DNA from: CAWIOX01 sp963837775
Lineage (GTDB): Bacteria > Pseudomonadota > Gammaproteobacteria > Burkholderiales > Burkholderiaceae_D
DNA length: 64,000 bases
Assembly (NCBI GenBank): GCA_963837775.1
Contig: CAWIOX010000029.1
Coordinates: forward strand, 525,960 to 589,959
Reading direction: 5' to 3'
The position numbers and the translations under genes were made by a program. Positions 8,454 to 18,329 of the stretch are shown piece by piece. The notes under the pieces were generated by a model. That model was not told the DNA's origin. It ran no database searches and saw nothing but the letters and a program-made list of their open reading frames with translations. Position 1 is the stretch's first letter, and each line of letters opens with the position of its first letter.

Positions 8454-10628
8454 TTATTTACCTAATGACAGCAGGACATCGAACATCTGACTCGCGATTT
8501 GCATGACCTTTCCTGCGGCCTGATACGCCTGCTGATAACGCAGGAGGTTGGCGGCCTCCTCGTCGAGATTCACACCGGATTCTGCCTGTTGCGCCTGCTG
8601 CGCCTGGGTCAATAATGTCTCACTTGCTTTGCTGGTGACTTGCAGTTCATTCGCCTTATTGCCGACCAAACTGACCAATTGTGCGTAGGCCCCTTGATAA
8701 GTGGTCGACCCATTGGCGAGCGTGTTCGCGTTCAACAAGCTGCCTAGCAGCAGAGCATTACGGCTATCCCCAACGCCTTTATCATTCGGACTGATGGAAA
8801 ATTTGTCGCCATTGGCGGGAGTCCCGCTCAGCGTAAAACTGACGCCCCCAAAACTGATGGTTGCACCAGGCATATAAGGAACCGATCCTGTATATGGATT
8901 GGCGACACCTCCTGTTACATCAACGGGAAGTAGTGCCGGAAACCCGCTCAACGAATTCGTTGTCGAATCATAGGATAATGTTGTACTGGTGCTTAAGGCG
9001 CCTGTAGTAACTAATTGAGTAGTGCTAGCTGATACGTCAGCGGCAGGAAGCACAAAGCTGATGCCGCCATAACTTACTGTTGCGCCAGCTGTATAAAGCA
9101 CCGGATTTGGTGATTGAATCGTGGTGGCGGTACTGCCGTTTGTAACGGTAACAGGATATGCGGGAAAACCAGACAATGTTTGCGCTGCAGTGTCATAACT
9201 CAGTGTGACTGACGCTGTTCCTGGCGCCGAATTAAAAACTCCGGCACTAATCTTTCCTGATCCTGAATTAGTTGAGACTGCCGCAGTACGGATCGGTGCT
9301 GCCGCAGCAATGCTGGCGGTATCCGTAATTTTCACATCAAATCCTGATGCGCCATCTGCTGTCGGCCGAATCAGGAACTCATCACCTGCAGCAGGCATAT
9401 TAAAACCTGCTTTGAGATCAAAAATGACGCCGTCTTTAGTTGCAGGAAAACCTGTATTGGTTATCTCTCCATCTGATAGACGTGTGATCTTGTACGTCCC
9501 ATTATTTGGAAGTAGTGTAGTTGGAGCCGAAACGACCTGCAGCCGATAATCGCTGGTCGTCAGTGCATTTACATCGCTGATGCTTGCGCTCAGTTGAGCA
9601 TTCGAAGTATTTTCACTGCTTGAGGTAACAACTGGCGCCGCTACGGAAAAAAAATCCCCGCCCAGCTTACCGCTTGAATCCTGCCCTAACCTATGCTGTG
9701 CATTGAATGTACTTGCAAGACCGATCGCAACGCGCCCAAGCGAGTTCTGCGCCACATCAAGCGTCTTGCTCCTGAACTCCATCAGTCCGCCAAGCTTACC
9801 GCCAGGAAGATTTGACTCAGCAATCAAAACCGTCTTGCCGCCTGTCTCGAATGCGACTTCAGTACGACTCGCATCCGTCTGCGATACAGTGGCCTTCAAC
9901 GCAAAGGTCTGTACGCCAACCACCAGCGGCTGTCCATTACCGATGAAGATGCTGTACTTGCCGTCCTGAGGCACCACGATTACTTTGATCTCTTTACTGA
10001 GATCGGCTACCAGTTGATCACGTTGATCGAGCAAATCGTTGGCAGCCTTACCATCTGTTGCACTCTGTACTTTCTCAATGGTGTCGTTTAACTTTGCAAT
10101 CTGCTGTGAATAGCTATTGATGGAGTCGACGCTAGATTGGATCTGAGAATTGACACCCTGACGAATCTCATCCAGACGTCCTTCCAGTCCCTGAAAACGT
10201 GATGTCAATGCGTCAGCCGAAGACAGCATTGCCTGACGCGATGCTGCGGCAGAAGGGTTTGCCGCCAAATCCTGCACGCCTTTGAAAAAATCCTGCAGCG
10301 CCGGAGACAGCCCCGCTGACGGGTCTGCCAGGAGATTGTCAATTTGCGTGATTTGCGTGTTGTAACTGTCGAGTTGGCTCTTCGAAGTTTGTGCAGTTAA
10401 TACCTGGGTTCCCAAGAAGTCACTGTACATTCGCTTGATATCATTAACCTGCGTGCCCTGACCAACAAAACCGTAACCAAAGCCTTGGGGTAAAGCTGCA
10501 CCTTGAATAACGACCTGGCGACTATAGCCTGGCGTCGCAGCATTTGCGATATTGTGCCCGGTTGTGCTGAGACCTATCTGCGCCGCATTAAGTGCCGATT
10601 GACCGATGCCGAGAATATTGGAGCCCAT
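8454..10628 (-). CDS. flgK: Flagellar hook-associated protein 1 FlgK, enlarged
   Basis: FlgK forms the first junction zone between hook and filament. At 724 residues it is longer than the common ~550-650. Both conserved ends are present: the N-terminal GQSALNAAQIGLSTTGHNIA block and the C-terminal GVNLDEEAANLLRYQQAYQA. The extra length lies in the exposed middle, where a beta-rich module of about 70 residues appears twice in tandem (TLSYDTAAQTLSGFPAY and TLSYDSTTNSLSGFPAL, each followed by a PGATISFGGVSF-like strand). The downstream copy ends in GTPANGDKFSISPN, the motif shared with FlgL. It is preceded by a sigma-28 promoter. Confidence 0.96.
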   Translation of the reverse strand: MGSNILGIGQSALNAAQIGLSTTGHNIANAATPGYSRQVVIQGAALPQGFGYGFVGQGTQVNDIKRMYSDFLGTQVLTAQTSKSQLDSYNTQITQIDNLLADPSAGLSPALQDFFKGVQDLAANPSAAASRQAMLSSADALTSRFQGLEGRLDEIRQGVNSQIQSSVDSINSYSQQIAKLNDTIEKVQSATDGKAANDLLDQRDQLVADLSKEIKVIVVPQDGKYSIFIGNGQPLVVGVQTFALKATVSQTDASRTEVAFETGGKTVLIAESNLPGGKLGGLMEFRSKTLDVAQNSLGRVAIGLASTFNAQHRLGQDSSGKLGGDFFSVAAPVVTSSSENTSNAQLSASISDVNALTTSDYRLQVVSAPTTLLPNNGTYKITRLSDGEITNTGFPATKDGVIFDLKAGFNMPAAGDEFLIRPTADGASGFDVKITDTASIAAAAPIRTAAVSTNSGSGKISAGVFNSAPGTASVTLSYDTAAQTLSGFPAYPVTVTNGSTATTIQSPNPVLYTAGATVSYGGISFVLPAADVSASTTQLVTTGALSTSTTLSYDSTTNSLSGFPALLPVDVTGGVANPYTGSVPYMPGATISFGGVSFTLSGTPANGDKFSISPNDKGVGDSRNALLLGSLLNANTLANGSTTYQGAYAQLVSLVGNKANELQVTSKASETLLTQAQQAQQAESGVNLDEEAANLLRYQQAYQAAGKVMQIASQMFDVLLSLGK

Positions 10629-10658
10629 GATTTTTCTACTTATATCGCGATGCTATTA

Positions 10659-10685
10659 ATGTCGGCATTATGTCAAAAAACTTTA
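10659..10685 (-). promoter_or_regulatory. Sigma-28 (FliA) promoter of flgKL
   Basis: Reading the - strand, TAAAGTTT, an 11-base spacer and GCCGACAT lie 31 bases before the flgK ATG. The family consensus is TAAAGTTT-N11-GCCGATAA, so the -35 box is perfect and the -10 box differs at two late positions. FliA is encoded in this window, and flgK/flgL are classical late genes repressed by FlgM until the hook is complete. Confidence 0.85.
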
Positions 10686-11028
10686 GGCTAAGAAGCACAT
10701 GCCCAAGAACGAATCAATCCAATAATTTAAACTTGCGCAAAACCTCATGACAGTTTTGTACAAAATTTATTTGCAATTGTTCGCCGCACGGTTTTATCGT
10801 GAAAACATACTCCACTGTGTATTTTGAAAATATCAACAAGAACAAGCGGCAGATGCGGTATTTTTACTGATACCCCCCAAAAAAAATAATCATATGGAAT
10901 GCGGTGAGGAATAACCATGGTGGCTGTTGCAAAATTCTGCTAGCCTGCGTAATTCAAATTCACCAGAGCCAATCACTGCACCGTGCGCCTCCTATTACCA
11001 TTTTCAAGTCGAATATAAGCGCTATTTT
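10686..11028. other. Noncoding region between flgJ and flgK
   Basis: About 340 bases, AT-rich, without a credible reading frame on either strand. Apart from the flgK promoter at its lower-coordinate edge I see no clear terminator hairpin for flgJ, no RNA gene and no repeat. A poly-A tract and a run of C lie near 10875-10890. Confidence 0.6.
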
Positions 11029-11916
11029 TTAAGCGGTAAGCGACTGCTTGATGATACGAGTGAGTTTTTCTGCATACTTGGGATCGGTCGCATAACCGGC
11101 CCGCTGCAATCCCTGCGCAAACGACGTGGCATCATGTGCGTTCGCCATCACATTTTCATAGCGCGGGTTATTGCGCAAGAGATTCCCATAGTCACGAAAT
11201 GCGTCGGCGTATGAATCATAGGCGCGGAATTTCTCTATTTTTTTATGTGCGACCCCATTAACGAATTCGGTGGTGGCAGCATCCACCACCTTCCCCTTCC
11301 ATTTACCGCCAGCCTTGATGCCGAAAAGATTATGACTCGGCGTACCATCAGCAGCAACAATCTCACGCCGCCCCCAACCAGTTTCCAGTGCTGCCTGCCC
11401 TAACATGAATTTGGCTGGGATACCTGTCGATCGACTCGCCTCCTCGGCATGTGAAGTCAGGCGAAGCTTGAAATCCTTCACATGTGCCGGTTGCGAGGAT
11501 GAATCAAGCTTCACATTTGCCTGCGGCTGATCCATCATTTTCTTAATGGTCGAAATGTCCGCTGGATTAGTCAGCGGTACCGCTGGTACAGTTTTACTGC
11601 CCAACGCCGAATTTGCCACACTTGAAAGCTGGCGCGTCAACACATCCGCCAGCCCCACACCGCGCGTGGCTAGATTCTGGCTTAATTGCTGATCCAGCAT
11701 AGAAGTGTACATGCGGCTTTGTTCATTATCGAAAGCACCGTCTTGCGGGCTAGCTTGACGCATGCTTTTCAACATCATGTTCATGAACAGCGCTTCGAAC
11801 TGCTTGGCAGCCGCTTTCAATGCCTCTGGCGAATTCTGTTTAGCAGACTGACGCAATTCGCTCAAATTTTTCGCATCAAGAGCTAGCTTCCCGGAAAGGT
11901 CATTCGGGCTGATCAT
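11029..11916 (-). CDS. flgJ: FlgJ: rod-cap protein fused to a peptidoglycan hydrolase
   Basis: FlgJ caps the growing rod and cuts the cell wall so the rod can pass. The 295-residue protein is the dual-domain type: residues about 25-105 form the rod-scaffolding domain (AAKQFEALFMNMMLKSMRQ), and residues about 150-290 form a glucosaminidase/muramidase domain with GQAALETGWGRREI. Glu178 in that motif is the predicted catalytic acid. A Pro/Ser-rich linker joins them. The gene starts 12 bp after flgI. Confidence 0.95.
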   Translation of the reverse strand: MISPNDLSGKLALDAKNLSELRQSAKQNSPEALKAAAKQFEALFMNMMLKSMRQASPQDGAFDNEQSRMYTSMLDQQLSQNLATRGVGLADVLTRQLSSVANSALGSKTVPAVPLTNPADISTIKKMMDQPQANVKLDSSSQPAHVKDFKLRLTSHAEEASRSTGIPAKFMLGQAALETGWGRREIVAADGTPSHNLFGIKAGGKWKGKVVDAATTEFVNGVAHKKIEKFRAYDSYADAFRDYGNLLRNNPRYENVMANAHDATSFAQGLQRAGYATDPKYAEKLTRIIKQSLTA

Positions 11917-11928
11917 GGCAAGACTTTC

Positions 11929-13062
11929 TTAAATGATTTCAAGTTCGGCACGCAATGCACCTGCTGATTTCATGGCTTGCAAAATAGCCAACAAGTCTTG
12001 CGGCGTTGCCCCTATAGAATTGAGTGCCTTGACCACATCAGACAATGATGCCCCCCCCTTCAGCAACAGTACTTTTCCTGGCTCCTTATTAATCTCAATC
12101 TGCGATTGCTGTGCAACCACAGTTTGCCCTGAAGAAAGCGGCGCCGGCTGACTTATCACTGGCTCTGTCTTAATGACGACGGTGAGGTTGCCGTGCGAAA
12201 CAGCACATGTATCCAGAGTAACGGATTGATTCATCACGACAGAACCCGTTCGAGCATTAAGAATCACCTTGGCGGCTGCCTGCGCTGGGTTGACATTGAG
12301 ACTTTCCAGCGTCCCTAAGAACGCAACTCGATCGTCGCTACTTGCCGGTGAGCGAACTCGGATCACTCGTCCATCCAGGGCTGCTGCAGTATCGACCCCA
12401 AAGCGCTGGTTAACCGCCTCCACCACACGGCTCGCAGTAGAAAAATCCGTACTGTTTAGCTCAAGGTGAATGACATTTCCTTGACCCAACTGAGACGGCA
12501 CTGCTCGCTCAACAGTTGCACCGGAAGAGATACGTCCAACACTAAGATGATTAACTTGCACTTTACTGCCGCCAGCAGCTGCACCAACACCACCGACCAG
12601 AACATTACCTTGTGCCATTGCGTAGATCTGATTGTCAGCACCTTTCAAGGGCGTCATCAGCAACGTCCCGCCACGCAGGCTCTTGGCATTGCCCATTGAG
12701 GAAACGGTGATATCAAGTGTTTGACCAGGTTGCGCAAAAGCTGGCAACGATGAAGTGACTACAACGGCAGCAACATTTTTAAGCTGCAGGCTAGTGCCGG
12801 AAGGAAGGTTCACCCCTGATTGCTGCAACATGCTTATGACGCTTTGCACGGTGAATGGTGTTTGTGTCGTCTGATCTCCGCTGCCATCAAGCCCAACCAC
12901 CAAACCATAGCCAAGCAACTGATTCTGCCTTACACCCTGAATACTGGCGAGATCTTTCAAGCGCTCTGCATGACACGTCACAGATAGCAGCATCAATACC
13001 GCACTTAGCAGTGCAGATAGTGCCAAGTTCTTCGAAAAAGGGGGCCGACCGATAAAAGTCAT
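11929..13062 (-). CDS. flgI: Flagellar P-ring protein FlgI
   Basis: FlgI builds the bushing around the rod in the peptidoglycan layer. From ATG 13062 it is 377 residues with a Sec signal peptide (hydrophobic ALSALLSAVLMLLSVTCHA) and a mature start ERLKDLASIQGVRQNQLLG, the family signature, followed by GYGLVVGLDGSGDQT. An ATG eight codons upstream (13086) is possible, but 13062 has aggtg at proper spacing while the upstream one has nothing. The presence of FlgI and FlgH shows a Gram-negative envelope. Confidence 0.96.
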   Translation of the reverse strand: MTFIGRPPFSKNLALSALLSAVLMLLSVTCHAERLKDLASIQGVRQNQLLGYGLVVGLDGSGDQTTQTPFTVQSVISMLQQSGVNLPSGTSLQLKNVAAVVVTSSLPAFAQPGQTLDITVSSMGNAKSLRGGTLLMTPLKGADNQIYAMAQGNVLVGGVGAAAGGSKVQVNHLSVGRISSGATVERAVPSQLGQGNVIHLELNSTDFSTASRVVEAVNQRFGVDTAAALDGRVIRVRSPASSDDRVAFLGTLESLNVNPAQAAAKVILNARTGSVVMNQSVTLDTCAVSHGNLTVVIKTEPVISQPAPLSSGQTVVAQQSQIEINKEPGKVLLLKGGASLSDVVKALNSIGATPQDLLAILQAMKSAGALRAELEII

Positions 13063-13088
13063 TTTTACACCTGAAAGAAATAACATTT

Positions 13089-13799
13089 TTAAATCGGTAA
13101 AAAACTAAAGAAAAACCGCGCCAGCAAGCCCATCAATTCAGCTTTATCTATACGGCTATTGGTCCTGTACTCAACACGTGCATCGGCAACCAGCGTGGAA
13201 GAAACAACATTGCCGGTCGCGATCGTATCCGGGCTAACAACTCCGGAAAAGCGGATAAACTCGGCCCCTTTATCCAGTGCAACCTGCTTTTCCCCACTGA
13301 CGACAAGATTGCCATTGGCGAGTACATCAACAACGGTTACGCCAATTGTCCCAGTAAAATTATTGCTCGCGCTACCGGCATCCTTATCCTCAAATTTGGT
13401 TGCAGAAGACGCCGCCAGTTTACTATCTTGAAAGGTCTTCAACGGTAAACCAATCACCGTCGGCACTGCAAAATTTGCACTGCCAGTTTTACTACCAGAA
13501 CTTGCAGCAGACTTGCCGGCACTGGTTTTTTCATTAATCGTGATGGTTAAAATATCACCTACCAAGCGCGCCCGGCGGTCTTCAAATAGTGGGCGATATG
13601 CTGCAGCCTGAAAAATTGCCCCATTGGCAGGCATTGATGCCACGGCCTGTTGCGGCTTTGCCGTGGTTGGCATTTGCACAATTGACTCCGGTACTGAGGC
13701 ACAACCAAAGAGGCTGACTAGCATACCGAAACTCATAAATGAAATTATTTGCCTTACCCAAACCCGATCAACAAATTTGAATTTGTACCGCAGGAGCAT
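13089..13799 (-). CDS. flgH: Flagellar L-ring lipoprotein FlgH
   Basis: FlgH forms the outer-membrane bushing. The ATG at 13799 gives 236 residues; the frame stays open further upstream to 13895, but that extension has no FlgH features. A lipoprotein signal ends at LVSLFGC (Cys33), the predicted lipidation site. The body holds FEDRRARLVGDILTITINE, the VTVVDVLANGNLVVSGEKQ region and RFSGVVSPDTIATGN, all strong L-ring signatures. The gene is followed after 26 bp by flgI. Confidence 0.94.
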   Translation of the reverse strand: MLLRYKFKFVDRVWVRQIISFMSFGMLVSLFGCASVPESIVQMPTTAKPQQAVASMPANGAIFQAAAYRPLFEDRRARLVGDILTITINEKTSAGKSAASSGSKTGSANFAVPTVIGLPLKTFQDSKLAASSATKFEDKDAGSASNNFTGTIGVTVVDVLANGNLVVSGEKQVALDKGAEFIRFSGVVSPDTIATGNVVSSTLVADARVEYRTNSRIDKAELMGLLARFFFSFLPI

Positions 13800-13902
13800 C
13801 TTTATACATGCAACTAGACTTGAACAATTTGCGACATTATTTTTCGCAAAAAAAACGAACGGATATTCAAATTTCCAATGAATAAGATTGCTCATAATTG
13901 TG

Positions 13903-14685
13903 CTACAATTGTGTAAGCTTCTGCAGCATCTGGTCGGAAGTTGTGATCGCCTTGCTGTTGATCTCGTAGGCTCGCTGAGTCTGGATCATGTTCACCAATT
14001 CTTCAACCACATTGACATTGGATGTTTCTACATAGCCCTGAGAAAGTAGTCCGGCACCGTTTGTTCCTGGCGTATTGGTATTGGCATTCCCCGAGGCCGC
14101 AGTTTCGACGTAAAGATTTTCGCCCATAGCCTGCAAGCCAGCCGGATTGATGAACGTCGCGAGTTGCAGCGAACCGACTTGAACCGGCTGAGCCGACCCC
14201 GACTGTGTCACTGAAACCGTACCATCGCGACCCACTGTAATACTTTCTGTATTGGCTGGAATAGTCAGTGCTGGCTGGACAACAAAGCCACTGGAAGTCA
14301 CTAGCTGCCCCTGACTATCAACCTGAAAGGAGCCATCACGGGTATAGGCAGTTGCTCCATCCGGAAGCAATACCTGAAAAAATCCAGCCCCTTGTATAGC
14401 GACATCTTTGCTATTACTCGTCTGTTGCAGGTTGCCTTGCGTGAAGATACGCTCAGTTGCAACCGGACGCACACCGGTTCCGAGCTGCAGACCGGATGGC
14501 AGTTGCGTCTGCTGCGACGACTGCGCTCCGGGTTGGCGCAATGTCTGATACAACAGATCTTCGAATACGGCACGTGAGCGCTTGAAGCCGCTAGTACTTA
14601 CGTTTGCCAAATTGTTGGAAATGACGTCCATTTGTGTCTGCTGTGCATCCAGACCTGTTTTTGAAATCCATAAAGAACGTATCAT
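13903..14685 (-). CDS. flgG: Flagellar distal rod protein FlgG
   Basis: FlgG forms the distal rod. The 260-residue protein is family length, with the N-terminal rod motif QTQMDVISNNLANVSTSGFK and the C-terminal GYVETSNVNVVEELVNMI. The start has ggagag 5 bases upstream. It sits in the invariant flgF-flgG-flgH order. No oddities. Confidence 0.97.
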   Translation of the reverse strand: MIRSLWISKTGLDAQQTQMDVISNNLANVSTSGFKRSRAVFEDLLYQTLRQPGAQSSQQTQLPSGLQLGTGVRPVATERIFTQGNLQQTSNSKDVAIQGAGFFQVLLPDGATAYTRDGSFQVDSQGQLVTSSGFVVQPALTIPANTESITVGRDGTVSVTQSGSAQPVQVGSLQLATFINPAGLQAMGENLYVETAASGNANTNTPGTNGAGLLSQGYVETSNVNVVEELVNMIQTQRAYEINSKAITTSDQMLQKLTQL

Positions 14686-14768
14686 TTTTCTCTCCAGTCA
14701 CTTCATCTTGCACATGAAAGTAAACCACAATCACGGCTGCTGCCATATGGTGATTTTTCAGAACAACA

Positions 14769-15509
14769 TTAGCTCAAACTTAAAATTTGACCCGCTTTAT
14801 TGGCGTTACTCTCTGCATTTTTCAACAAATTCATATGCATCTCGAATTGTCGCGCGAGGCTGATCATACTCACCATGGCGTCAACCACATTGACGTTACT
14901 CCCCTCTAGCGAACCACCGACAACATTAACGGCAATATCAGCGTCGGCCGGGCTTCCGTCCTTGGTGCGAAACAGCCCATCATCCGCACGCGTCATGTTT
15001 TCTTCCGACGGATTCACAAGTTTGATGCGGCCCAAGACTACGACTGCACCAGGCTTGCTGCCACTGGGAATACTAGACACTGTGCCATCCTTAGCGATAG
15101 CAACGGAGACGTCCGGCGGGATGCTGATCGGGCCGGCATCGCCGAGCACGGCAAGCCCACTTTGCGTCTGCAAAACCCCATTTTCACTGAGTTTCAGGCT
15201 GCCATGACGCGTGTATGCTTCTGAACCATCTTCACCCTGAACCGCAATCCAACCCTTGCCCTGCACAGCCACATCAAGATCACGTCCAGTGTTTTGAATC
15301 GGGCCGGCACTAAAATCGGTGCCGACAGTCGAATCCACCACAAAGGCCCGCGTAGGCAAACCGTCGCTGATCACTGGCACAGCCCGAAACGAGTCCAACT
15401 GCGCACGAAAACCTGTCGTCGTGGCATTGGCAAGATTGTGCGAAGTGTTGGCCTGCTGCTCCAGAATATGCTTGGCGCCGGTCATAGCCGTGTAGATTAG
15501 ACGATCCAT
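14769..15509 (-). CDS. flgF: Flagellar proximal rod protein FlgF
   Basis: FlgF is one of the proximal rod proteins. The 246-residue product begins MDRLIYTAMTGAKHILEQQA and has the rod signature NTSHNLANATTTGFRAQLDS. The C-terminus carries GSNVNVVDAMVSMISLARQ, typical of this family. A ggggg tract sits just before the ATG as ribosome site. The gene lies between flgE and flgG; FlgF and FlgG are paralogues, and order plus the shorter length identify this copy as FlgF. Confidence 0.95.
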   Translation of the reverse strand: MDRLIYTAMTGAKHILEQQANTSHNLANATTTGFRAQLDSFRAVPVISDGLPTRAFVVDSTVGTDFSAGPIQNTGRDLDVAVQGKGWIAVQGEDGSEAYTRHGSLKLSENGVLQTQSGLAVLGDAGPISIPPDVSVAIAKDGTVSSIPSGSKPGAVVVLGRIKLVNPSEENMTRADDGLFRTKDGSPADADIAVNVVGGSLEGSNVNVVDAMVSMISLARQFEMHMNLLKNAESNANKAGQILSLS

Positions 15510-15584
15510 CTTTACCCCCTAGAACCAGCAGTACAGTAATGCGCGACACGAACGCTTATGTCCATACAATTTCCCACTAGACTA

Positions 15585-17203
15585 TTACCTCAGATTTACT
15601 AGCGTCTGCAATACTTGATCCTGGGTCTTGATCGTCTGTGCATTCGCTTGATATAAGCGTTGTGCAGTAATCATATTGACCAATTCGGCGGTGAGATCCA
15701 CGTTTGAATCCTCAGTCGCGGACGATTGCATAATGCCCAACCCACCCGAACCTGCCGTACCAACCAGTGCAAGACCTGACGTTGCTGTTTCTGCCCATTG
15801 ATTATTACCCAGCGATTGCCAATCCGTTCGGGTTCGCAAAATTACCGAGCACGATTTGGCCCAAGGTCGCCGTTTGACCATTGGTATAGCGGCCAGTAAT
15901 CTTGCCATCCTCACCGGCACTAAACCCAGACAGCTTTCCCGAGGCATAGCCATCCTGGGTCATTGCATTGACACCGAAATTTGATCCGAACTGCGTTGTT
16001 CCCTTGTAATCAACATCGACCGAAAAAGGCGTATATGCGCCACTGGCTAACTGCCAACGGAACCGTATACGGCAACGTAGTAGTCGCAGTATCGATCGAG
16101 CCATCGCCTTTAAAATTGAGTTTCCCCACTACAGGGCCACTTGCCTGTGTACCTACCTGAGTAGCGGAAAAACCAGTTTGAGCAAGAAACGCATTTTTGT
16201 TAATAGCGGCGGTAGCAGCGTCTGCCGCTATGCCACCCATACCAATAACGACAGCGCTTGAACTGAGTTATAGTAACAACACCAGTCAGCAACATCAGCT
16301 GCATGCAGTTACCCCGGGTATTCCTGCTGCGGTAATAGCAGCAGCCACATTTGTGCCTTGACCAGCGGCGTTGCCACCTGCTGCGATTGCACCAATATTG
16401 ACACCATTAACGGAAAAAGTACCCGCAGGAATGGCTGACAATGTCGTTGGAGCACCGACTGGGGCGCGTACGCCTGATCCAACCACATTGCCCACCGGAT
16501 TGGTAACAGGAACCGCAGCGACTGTGCTAACCGGCACACCGTCATTGGTGGAGTACACGTTCCAGCTATTGGGAGCCGTCTTCACGTAAAAAGTTTGCAA
16601 GGTGTGCGGATTACCCAGGCTGTCATATACACCAGCCGAGGTGGTGTGATCATACGTTGTCGGATCGGTTGGATTAAACGGAAGTAGCGGCTAAATCATG
16701 CGCTGCTTTACGCGAATCCAGATTGAGCAGAACCCCACAGTGGCAGTGGTTTTCGGCGCCTTATCTGCTGTATTAATATTCATGTCTACAGGCGTTCCTG
16801 ATGATACTGTGCCATTGGCATCAGCGCCATACCCAGTCAACCTGAGTCCCGATGAATTAACAATATACCCACCCTTATCAAGGTGAAATTGACCATTGCG
16901 TGTATACGTAACCGCACCGTTATTAGTCATGCGAAAAAAACCAGCACCATTAATCGCCATATCCAGCGGATTATTTGAAGTACTGACGTTTCCCTGAGTG
17001 AACTGCTGTGCTACCGCCGCCACTTGAGTGCCGATACCCACCTGCGATGCGCCTGATCCGTTCATTGAACTGGCAAAAACATCTGCAAACTGCGTTTGTG
17101 ATTGCTTAAAGCCAACAGTGTTGGCGTTGGCCACATTATTGCCAATCACTTCCAGATTTTTGGATGCCGCATTCAGACCGCTTAAACCTTGTTGAAAACC
17201 CAT
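15585..17203 (-). CDS. flgE: Flagellar hook protein FlgE, disrupted by several frameshifts
   Basis: FlgE polymerises into the hook. The ATG at 17203 has a good aaggag site and opens with GFQQGLSGLNAASKNLEVIG. The conserved C-terminus ends DQVLQTLVNLR at 15585. Between them the reading jumps frame near 16735, 16686, about 16300, about 16265, about 16060 and about 15835. All segments read as FlgE when the frames are joined, for a total of ~540 codons. The middle contains a flagellin-type motif (FSVNGVNIGAIAAGGN). Clustered, partly compensating single-base shifts in the variable outer domain look like uncorrected sequencing errors; true decay is the alternative. Confidence 0.85.
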
Positions 17204-17240
17204 TTTCTTCTCCTTGTTTCCAACGTGTTTTGCATGGAGG

Positions 17241-17909
17241 TTATAAAATCTGACGGACATCCGTGAAATTAACCGCACCCAGACTAGGTATATTAAGTTT
17301 TACACCTTGCGCTCCCATTGATACGCTATCGACTATACCAAATGCAAGCTTGGTCGCATCCACTTTCTCTCCAGCACGCGTTGCAGTGACCTCAAAGGTG
17401 TATTGACCACTCGCAGCAACACCTCCGCTGTCGGTCGCGCCATCCCACTGCAATTGTTGCATTCCAGCCTTCATCGACCCCATATCAATGGCGTGTACCA
17501 ATTTGCCGGCTGCATCGCGTATGGTCACCTGTACTTTGTCTGCAGGCTCGGCAAGTTCTACACCCAACATTCCCTTGCCATCGGCCAGCACCACACTTGC
17601 ACCTGGAGCCAGAACGCCATGACCGATCATATTGGCTGCCTGAAGTGACTGATTGGATTGAAAACTACCCATGAGAGACTCCAAAGTAGTGTTCATTTTG
17701 TCAATACCGGTCACTGTCGACAATTGCGCTAACTGGCTCGTCACCTGCGCATTATCCATAGGGTTCAAAGGATCCTGGTTTTTCATTTGTGTAACAAGCA
17801 GTGTCATGAAACGATCCTGAGCTGCGGCAGCACCAGATTTTGCAGTTTCCTTGGCAGGATTCATTGCTGCCAGCAAACTGGGGGATACCGTATTATCTTG
17901 TATGTTCAT
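17241..17909 (-). CDS. flgD: Flagellar hook-cap scaffolding protein FlgD
   Basis: FlgD caps the growing hook and guides FlgE assembly. The 222-residue protein contains the N-terminal QDRFMTLLVTQMKNQDPLNP block, then VTSQLAQLSTVTGIDKMN, and C-terminal beta domains (FlgD Ig-like and Tudor-like) with GQYTFEVTATRAGEKV. A clear aaggag precedes the ATG. It lies directly upstream of flgE with a 37-bp gap, the expected position. Confidence 0.96.
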   Translation of the reverse strand: MNIQDNTVSPSLLAAMNPAKETAKSGAAAAQDRFMTLLVTQMKNQDPLNPMDNAQVTSQLAQLSTVTGIDKMNTTLESLMGSFQSNQSLQAANMIGHGVLAPGASVVLADGKGMLGVELAEPADKVQVTIRDAAGKLVHAIDMGSMKAGMQQLQWDGATDSGGVAASGQYTFEVTATRAGEKVDATKLAFGIVDSVSMGAQGVKLNIPSLGAVNFTDVRQIL

Positions 17910-17923
17910 TGCTCAACTCCTTG

Positions 17924-18328
17924 TTACTGCCCAATGGTGAGTGTCTTCAAAAGCAGCGTTTTCGCTGCATTCATGGTTTCCACGTTGGTCTGGTATGAAC
18001 GGGATGCAGAAAGCATGTTCACCATCTCCTCTACAACATTGACATTAGGCATTGCTACATAGCCCTTCTCATCCGCCAAAGGATGCTTTGGGTCATACAC
18101 CAATTTTGGCGCAGAAGAATCCTCAATTACCTGCTGCACTTTAACGCCGCTTGCCTCTTGCCCTGAGATAGGTATTGCGCTGAAAACAACCTGCTTCGCT
18201 CGATAAGGCTGACCGGTAGAACTAGTTGTACTGTCAGCATTAGCAATATTGCTGGCAACCACATTCAAGCGCTGTGATTGAGCACTCATAGCAGAACCGG
18301 CAACATTGAAGATATTGAATAGCGACAT
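17924..18328 (-). CDS. flgC: Flagellar proximal rod protein FlgC
   Basis: A 134-residue rod protein starting MSLFNIFNVAGSAMSAQS at ATG 18328, with aaggtc upstream; an in-frame start eight codons earlier would overlap flgB. The motif QRLNVVASNIANADSTTSS and the C-terminal PNVNVVEEMVNMLSASRSYQ are family signatures. The gene begins 1 bp after the flgB stop, implying coupled translation. Confidence 0.96.
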   Translation of the reverse strand: MSLFNIFNVAGSAMSAQSQRLNVVASNIANADSTTSSTGQPYRAKQVVFSAIPISGQEASGVKVQQVIEDSSAPKLVYDPKHPLADEKGYVAMPNVNVVEEMVNMLSASRSYQTNVETMNAAKTLLLKTLTIGQ

Positions 18329-18329
18329 A

